Positions 58,277 to 64,000 of a stretch of DNA of 64,000 bases are shown here, piece by piece. The notes beneath the pieces were generated by a model. That model ran no database searches, was not told the DNA's origin, and saw nothing but the letters and a program-made list of their open reading frames with translations. Source of the stretch: Clavulina sp. PMI_390 (Eukaryota > Basidiomycota > Agaricomycetes > Cantharellales > Hydnaceae); the NCBI GenBank assembly GCA_015039315.1, contig WIDE01000107.1:47014-111013 (forward strand), given 5' to 3'. The stretch's first letter is position 1; each line of letters begins with the position of its first letter. A program made the position numbers and the translations under genes.

Positions 58277-60013
58277 CTACATGTCTGGTGCTACATCGCA
58301 AAAGAAGTGTCAGGACCTGTCTCGGCTCGAGTGAGAGAACTACCAACCTTCGCCCCAAGGCCCAACAGTCAATGTAGTTGGCCATTTACTGTCATCATCC
58401 ACAAATATTATACGATCCCTGCCCTCAAGACTTTCTAGGGCTTCCTTGAGCTCTGACCACGTTTCACTTGAGCAATATGTAGGCCCATTAGTCTTGCGGT
58501 AGAGGCATACTGTAAGCTTCGAGTCAAGCAATAGTGGAGCGAGTAACCGCTTTGCAGTGGTGGGTTCTGTTGGCGCCATGACGCTCACAGCTCGCAGAGG
58601 CGATAGATTCCGTCCTTGCCTATCAGCGACGATATGGTGTACGACTGGTAATATCGAGCTTTCTGGGTCGTAGAACGATAATTCTTCGAGTTGATCGAGG
58701 TTTGGCACGATATAATCGCAAACAGCGTTCATCGAGCTGGAGGACATGGAGGATACATCCAGGAATCGGACATGTGGAAGCTTGAACGCTTTAGGTGCGC
58801 CGTCCGCTCCAGAGGCTTCAGGGACCTGACCCAGGGTGCAGATGTAATCATCCCATTCGCGACCATCTGCACGAAATTCGAAACGATAGATGTTGGGGGT
58901 GTGAAGTGCTTGCAGCGCTACCCGATTGCCCCCGATATCAAGGGTGAGCAGGTTGGGGAGTGTGATGGGTTGAGGAAGATCAAGTGTCTCGAAGTCTTCT
59001 GACCCATTACAGTCCCACGAGAGGTGCTGTAACTGGGTGAGTGCCGCAAAGAATTCGAACAAGTCTTTGAGATTGTCCGACCCCGTGCTGAGACTGAGGA
59101 GCTTGAGGGTGTTGTGATTGCTAGTATATAGATTCCAGCTGATAGGGGCAGAGTTAAAGGGGTCTGAATTAACGGCTAGTCGCATGAGGGCTGGGGTTTG
59201 GCAGGGGGAAATAGGTGTAAAAGTGGCAATGCGTGCTTGAGCCGCAGGCGGCAACAATAAATGTGAGGCAGAGTCATCGGTATAGAGGATCTTGAGCATT
59301 TGGAGGTTGGGTAGAAACAGGTCTAGTAAGAGATAACGAGCGCCGATGTGATAATTTATTAGTAGTGCGAGCCGCTGACAGCGAGGGAGATGCTCGCGTA
59401 GCAGAGCATAGTATGCTGGCTGGCACGATTCTGCAGGGTGACGGAGAGAGACGGATAGATCCAGGGAGGCGCTCCCGGAGCGTTCGAGTTGTAAGCGCGC
59501 CCATGTGATATAGTCAACTGGGTCAACGCTGTCGTCCATGGCAAGATAAAGGACATTCCACATTGTTGGATCAGCAATGATAACATTGCGCCAATGGCTG
59601 CAAACAGCACAGAATTTTGCACGAAATACTGAAAGCTTGAATGCGGTACCATGTGGGATAGAGGATGTATGCTCGTCGCGTGTAGGTGATGGACGAAATA
59701 GTTGGAACACTTGAGCAAGAACCTCGCCAGGGAGACGATTCACGGGAGCGTTTGAATTGTGATGCTTGGCTTTGAGGGCTAGTAATTGATTCCTTTCTGT
59801 ATCTAGTTCCTCTGACAAAGCATCCAATAGTCGCCGCAATTGGGCTGTCTTCCAGAGCCGGCTCTCCACATTGCTGATATCTAATCTCAGTGCTGCACGT
59901 GTGGAATGATTGCTGTTGTGCATGACATACCCTATCGTGGGGTTTGAGTCTTCTGGGAGACGCGAATATGTCTGAAGTGCGTTCACAAGTGCTTCATGCG
60001 AAGTCATAGCCAT
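58277..60013 (-). CDS. F-box protein, subgroup 5 inverted copy
   Basis: Third member of the family at 46653/48798, on the opposite strand beyond the housekeeping block, 540 aa. Exons 60013-59931 (83 nt, as in both others), 59873-58348, 58290-58277. Starts MAMTSHEALVNALQ, coiled coil (SRLWKTAQLRRLLDALSEEL), F-box at about residues 73-125 (VNRLPGEVLAQVFQLF ... FCAVCSHWRNVII). In the last exon the Trp codon of APD(I/V)W reads TAG, so the tail is cut to APDM. If the last intron is not removed the protein ends GPWGEGW at 58340. Open frame begins at 60052, but the Met at 60013 matches the sister genes. Confidence 0.83.
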
Positions 60014-60759
60014 TTCGAAAGCAGTGTGGCTGGATGGCGTCACGATATCCACATGACCTCACAAAGAACGCTGGGCCAAACAACGCCCTCGACATCCATC
60101 CACGACCTTGTGGGGAACGGCGAGAGTAATCCCGAGGCGTTCCAATTGCTATTTCCTTGCTGGATTCTTGCTGATTCGCAGCTCGGAGATCTTTGAACCG
60201 CCACCTGTCTCGAACCCTATGATAATGTGAGGCTCTCCCGATGGCTGCGTGTATCAACGAGGAGACTTGGATACCTTCCGCTGGATGTATATTGTCCATG
60301 AAAACATCAGGGTTGGACTGGGTATCATCCGCAGCTGAACCGCCGGAAAGTCTAATAATAACCGGCGACCGCCTTTCGTCCTTTCGCCGCTCGTCGATTA
60401 CCCACCGACGTCCCCACGTGTTGCTGAAGGCCAATTCGTCTCTTGATATTAGACGATGCTGTCAGCAGAATGACGGAAGGGCCTTATTACCAACCCCTAT
60501 TGGTGTGTCATCATTCTTGCTCCACCTTGGGCGACAAAAGCAGCGCCGATGATTGGCGCCCGTCCTTGGCCGCCACACCACGACGATCTTGCGAATCCTC
60601 AATATCTATCATCCCAATTTAGCGCAAACTGTCGCCCGCCTCTCATAAGCGTGTGATTGTCAAGAGTCCCTTTCCGGTCTACAGAGGCCATAAGATAAAT
60701 GCGCCTAGGCACTCTGGTCACAGCTCCTCAGACAACAATTTCTCCCTCCTACCGCTACA
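60014..60759. other. Divergent promoter region
   Basis: 746 nt between the minus-strand F-box gene and the hemerythrin-like gene. Contains CACGTG at 60415-60420. Only short open frames; nothing recognised. Confidence 0.45.
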
Positions 60760-61766
60760 ATGTCCCTTGCAGACGGATCCACGATGAAACAATTAGACGA
60801 CGCCATCAAGCTGATGGGAAAGACAGGTGCTGGCCCGCGGCCCAACGATCCCTTCGTTGTCCAGGCATGGATCATGAGCAATGTCCATGCATTCCTCCTT
60901 ACTTCTCTCCGCCATATTTACGTCGTAAGTCTTCCTCCATGCTCACAACAATGTCAGACTATACCTGAGTCGTCTACCATAGACAGCACCAGTGATCAAA
61001 CGCAGTGATGCTCCTGACTTTATCGGGTACGCTTTGTGTTGGGTAGAGGTAAGACTATTCACCCGGATGTCATCCATATACCCAAGGTTAACGCCTTCAA
61101 ACTATAGCAAGTTAATTTACACCACCACATTGAAGATAACTGGTCATTTCCCTACCTCAAAGCCGCGCTTCCAACCGGGGCCATTGAGGCTGAACACAAC
61201 GCACTCAATCCACCTCTCGAAGCTATGCAAGAGTATTTACTGAACTGTCTCCCTGCTGGTACCAAGTGGGGCGCGTTCAAAAAAACTGTCCCTGCGACCT
61301 CCCTTGGCAACCCATTCGAGGCGGACAAATTAAACTCGCTCATTGACGCTGTGGCCACTGTGTTAGTTCCTCACGTAAGTGTCTTATCAGAGTGCGGCAA
61401 CCTGAGGGTGTTGCTGATGATCGCGCTCGGTGTCAAATAGTTTTGCAACGAAATCGACTATCTGGATGCAGCAAAACTGCGCAGCAAAGTCGGACATGAC
61501 GAGCTGACCGCCATGTTCACCATGCTCATGTCAGAGCTTGGGAAACTCGTAAGTGGGGTTTGCGTTTCTCTGCTTTGTAATTCACGCTGATGCGTGGTTG
61601 TTATTAGCCCAAAGGGGTGTTTGTGTTTGAGAACATGCATACTCGCTCACGCGAATTCCCTCCCGCACCTTGGTTTGTCACCAGGATCTTGCTTCCATGG
61701 GTCTTCTATTGGCAAGATCGACGGTGGTGGAGGTTTGCGCCTCAGCAAATATTTTGGGATGAGTAA
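60760..61766 (+). CDS. Hemerythrin-like (HHE) domain protein
   Basis: 254 aa in five exons: 60760-60924, 60983-61048, 61108-61374, 61441-61548, 61608-61766. The pattern H in VQAWIMSNVHAFLL, then LHHHIEDNWSFPYL, then EAEHNAL, and a later His-bearing HDELTAM, fits the four-helix HHE/hemerythrin fold that binds a di-iron centre. Family members sense or store oxygen, iron or nitric oxide; the role here is unknown. The C-terminal 50 residues are aromatic-rich (WVFYWQDRRWWRF) and lie outside the domain. No signal peptide or anchor at the N-terminus, so a cytosolic protein is likely. Confidence 0.82.
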
Positions 61767-62071
61767 GGTCACGAATTAGTAATGATTTGGACATTTAGAA
61801 TGCAGAAGATCGGCTCCCATGGACTGACAAGCACCAGATTGACAATTGCAGATTAATTGAGCTCCATTTCCCCTTTGAGCATAAGAAGCAGTTCCGGTGA
61901 ACATTGAGTGGTGGGGAAGTGCAAAAAATTCGAGATTCATAATTTGGCTTTCGTCAGCGATCATGGTGCAAGGATTATGGAGTTGTCAAGGTGTGAAAGG
62001 CAGATCATACTACATATCAGAATCGTGACACTCACACGTGACGAGGCACCACTTGAGTCAGAGTTACAACA
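61767..62071. other. Intergenic
   Basis: 305 nt between the hemerythrin-like gene and the last F-box gene. No feature recognised. Confidence 0.4.
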
Positions 62072-63665
62072 ATGCCCTCGCCACCGATTTCCTCCATGTT
62101 GAATAGCTTCTCCCTACTCCACGCTAAACTTCTGGAAGGGTTCTCGGAGGTCTTCACCCCTCCTACTGATTCATCATCCCACCCCGTTTCTCACACTGAG
62201 AGTGTCCAAAACAATTTCTCAGATCTTGCATCAATTGATCGCACCCTTATTGTCGTTGATGATTTCACAAAGCTCCTTGCCGAAATGCGTGCGTTAATGT
62301 GCCAAGTGCGTAATCGCACCATGCTACGCAACACATCTTTTGGTGCCCTCCCACTCGAGCTCATACAACATATTATGGACTTCGCGGTCGAGTCTTCTCG
62401 AGATACAGCAACCATAATAAAGCTGTCTCATATATCCCAATGGTTACGTTCCGCCCTGCTTGGCATGAACAAGCTATTTGTCGAAGCAGATTATCGGCAT
62501 TGGCCAGCTACAGCTATCGATGAATGGTGTTTGCGGGCAGGCTCAAGTCCACTGAAGATTGCATTCAAAGCATACCCCCACTCTGATGGAACGAATGTCA
62601 TAAGGAAAGTTAAAACTAACCATCTCAAGAAGACCCAAACGATCCACCTGAATGTCAGCGCCATGAAGGCACGCGAATTCACGGACGGAGACCTTGGCGT
62701 CCCTGCCTGGTTTGCTCAGCCACTACCCCTGCTTCGCACGCTTTGCTACAGCGATCAGAGACGGAATATCCCATCTCCCTACTTCTTGCGACTTCATTCA
62801 TCCAATTTCCCATCTCTTCAATCGTTATACCTCCCAGATACACCCCCCTCAATAATTGGTCCTCCCTTCGCCCAGCTCCGAAACCTCGGGATCTTGGTCT
62901 GGAATACGCAAACACTGCAACAATTTGTTAGCCTGATAGCTAACCTTGGTTCTCTAACACACTTGACGCTCTATGCCCATACCAGGGAGGTAACAGAGCT
63001 TCAAGGTTACACGTCATCCCCAATCCAAACTCTAGAATCTCTTCTCTCCCTTCGATTAACGCGATATTCAGACAGTGACATAGATGATATCCATGTTATC
63101 CTTGAATCATTCAATGCACCACGTCTCTGGACGTTAGAAATTATCAACTGCGAGTCTCGAATCGTATCTCAGTTAGCGGTTCAGCAGGTACGCAACTTTT
63201 TATCCCTCTACTTTTGATTGCTGGAGCCTAAGCCCTTCGAATCTAGCGGAAGGCTATTTCAAATGCCTCAGAGCTTATTGTTGGCCAACTCACTCAAGCT
63301 TCGAATGACCTCTCAGATATCTTCCTGCCATTATGCGAGAAACAGCAGCTCCCTTACCCCAATTTGCATCGCCTAGTCATCCAGCCTGGTGATCATTGGG
63401 AGGAAATGACCGAAGATGGCGATGATCCGCAATACTGGCCAGGCCTCCTTGCACTGGTACAAGCTAGGAAAGGGACCCTGAAGAGTGTTGTGATTCCTTT
63501 CGTTCTTCCTGAGCCGCACCAGCAAGTCATGCTTGAGCATAGTATCGAGGTATGTCTATTAGAACAATTGACCTAAATTATTATTTTCCTCACACCATGT
63601 GATTTGCTGAGGTCACGACGGGTTTTGAGCTTGACGAACATGGCGTACCGACGGATGCCCTGTAG
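62072..63665 (+). CDS. F-box protein, subgroup 4 distant member
   Basis: 490 aa, a fifth member of the family arrayed at 22.7-30.0 kb but 32 kb away. Exons 62072-63187, 63247-63549, 63612-63665; introns phase 0. Starts MPSPPISSMLNSFSLLHAKL. Helical segment VVDDFTKLLAEMRALMCQ, then F-box at about residues 87-135 (FGALPLELIQHIMDFAVESS ... KLSHISQWLRSALLGMNKLF). Repeated landmarks WCLRAGS and FPSLQSLYLPDT match the array. The last exon reads VTTGFELDEHGVPTDAL. Probably an SCF adaptor moved by segmental duplication. Confidence 0.86.
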
Positions 63666-64000
63666 GCTGTAGTCCTTCGGTAGCTCAAATCTCACTTGTA
63701 AATCTCACTGATTCGGTATCTCAATAATTCTTAGAAGATGAGCAGTCATAGAGAGAGAGGCATCGAATAGCTGAGAGGCATAAGCTTTGGGGAAATGCTT
63801 GGAGATTTTCACTTGACGTTCCTGGGAGCCAGATCCCAGGCTATGAGAGGCCGTAGCAAAAATCGTCACAAAATCATCACATCACGCTGTCACCAAGCTT
63901 TCGTCCAATTGGGAGACAAAACCCTCACAGATTCGTCACAGAACCGTCACGACCACCCCCAACAGATAGGAGGGATATGGCCCCCAAGCCAATAACCCTC
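63666..64000. other. Window end, intergenic with GTCAC words
   Basis: 335 nt after the last F-box gene. From about 63858 it carries a degenerate series of CGTCAC/ATCAC words. No gene seen before the window edge. Confidence 0.45.
63858..63955 (+). repeat. Degenerate TCAC-word repeat
   Basis: TCAC occurs many times in about 100 nt (CGTCACAAAATCATCACATCACGCTG split by short spacers, later CGTCACAGAACCGTCACG), with irregular spacing. May be a decayed short tandem repeat or the edge of a larger repeat outside the window. Confidence 0.4.

Noticed and set aside
36623..60420. CACGTG as a shared housekeeping promoter element (36623, 51930, 60415)
   Set aside because: The hexamer also occurs upstream of the F-box gene at 4434 (4131-4136) and inside introns and coding sequence, so it is not specific.
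1..64000. CRISPR arrays, operons, bacterial-type ribosome sites
   Set aside because: The window is clearly eukaryotic with spliceosomal introns throughout; no regularly spaced direct repeats were seen.

Overview
The window reads as nuclear DNA of a filamentous basidiomycete. Genes are short-intron (about 50-110 nt), closely packed on both strands, and mostly built from small exons with GT..AG borders. I infer an agaricomycete of the Rhizoctonia/Ceratobasidium type from the very large F-box paralogue content and the housekeeping set, but no rRNA or marker gene proves it. All exon models were assembled by eye from reading frame, splice motifs and comparison between paralogues inside the window. 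A 325-nt run of N interrupts one gene.

Layout. 1-2.1 kb: no gene seen. 2.2-16.4 kb: seven F-box genes in pairs (two +, two +, two -, one -). 16.5-32.7 kb: three minus-strand copies of a family 18 glycosyltransferase (MGAT5-like) enclosing an array of four plus-strand F-box genes (22.7-30.0 kb). 32.7-36.3 kb: a gene-poor stretch with a relic F-box exon, then another F-box gene. 36.7-38.8 kb: PP2A scaffold subunit. 39.5-41.9 kb: a GH16 beta-glucanase with micro-exons. 43.1-46.4 kb: a large orphan protein with Pro-rich repeats. 46.7-50.5 kb: a tandem pair of F-box genes. 50.8-58.2 kb: housekeeping block (ribosomal protein L15, Vps11, DPH7). 58.3-60.0 kb: an inverted third member of the tandem-pair family. 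60.8-61.8 kb: a hemerythrin-like protein. 62.1-63.7 kb: a last F-box gene related to the four-gene array.

In all there are 16 F-box genes in five sequence subgroups. Thirteen of them are built on one plan: a long first exon carrying the F-box, a middle exon, and a tiny last exon of 13-22 codons, all introns in phase 0; in one (9283) the splice sites of the last intron are lost. The other three use a short 83-nt first exon and a very short last exon. F-box proteins are substrate adaptors of SCF ubiquitin ligases, so the locus looks like a birth-and-death cluster of putative substrate receptors set among conserved housekeeping genes. I find no direct evidence that the GT18 copies and F-box proteins work together; they look co-duplicated or co-located.
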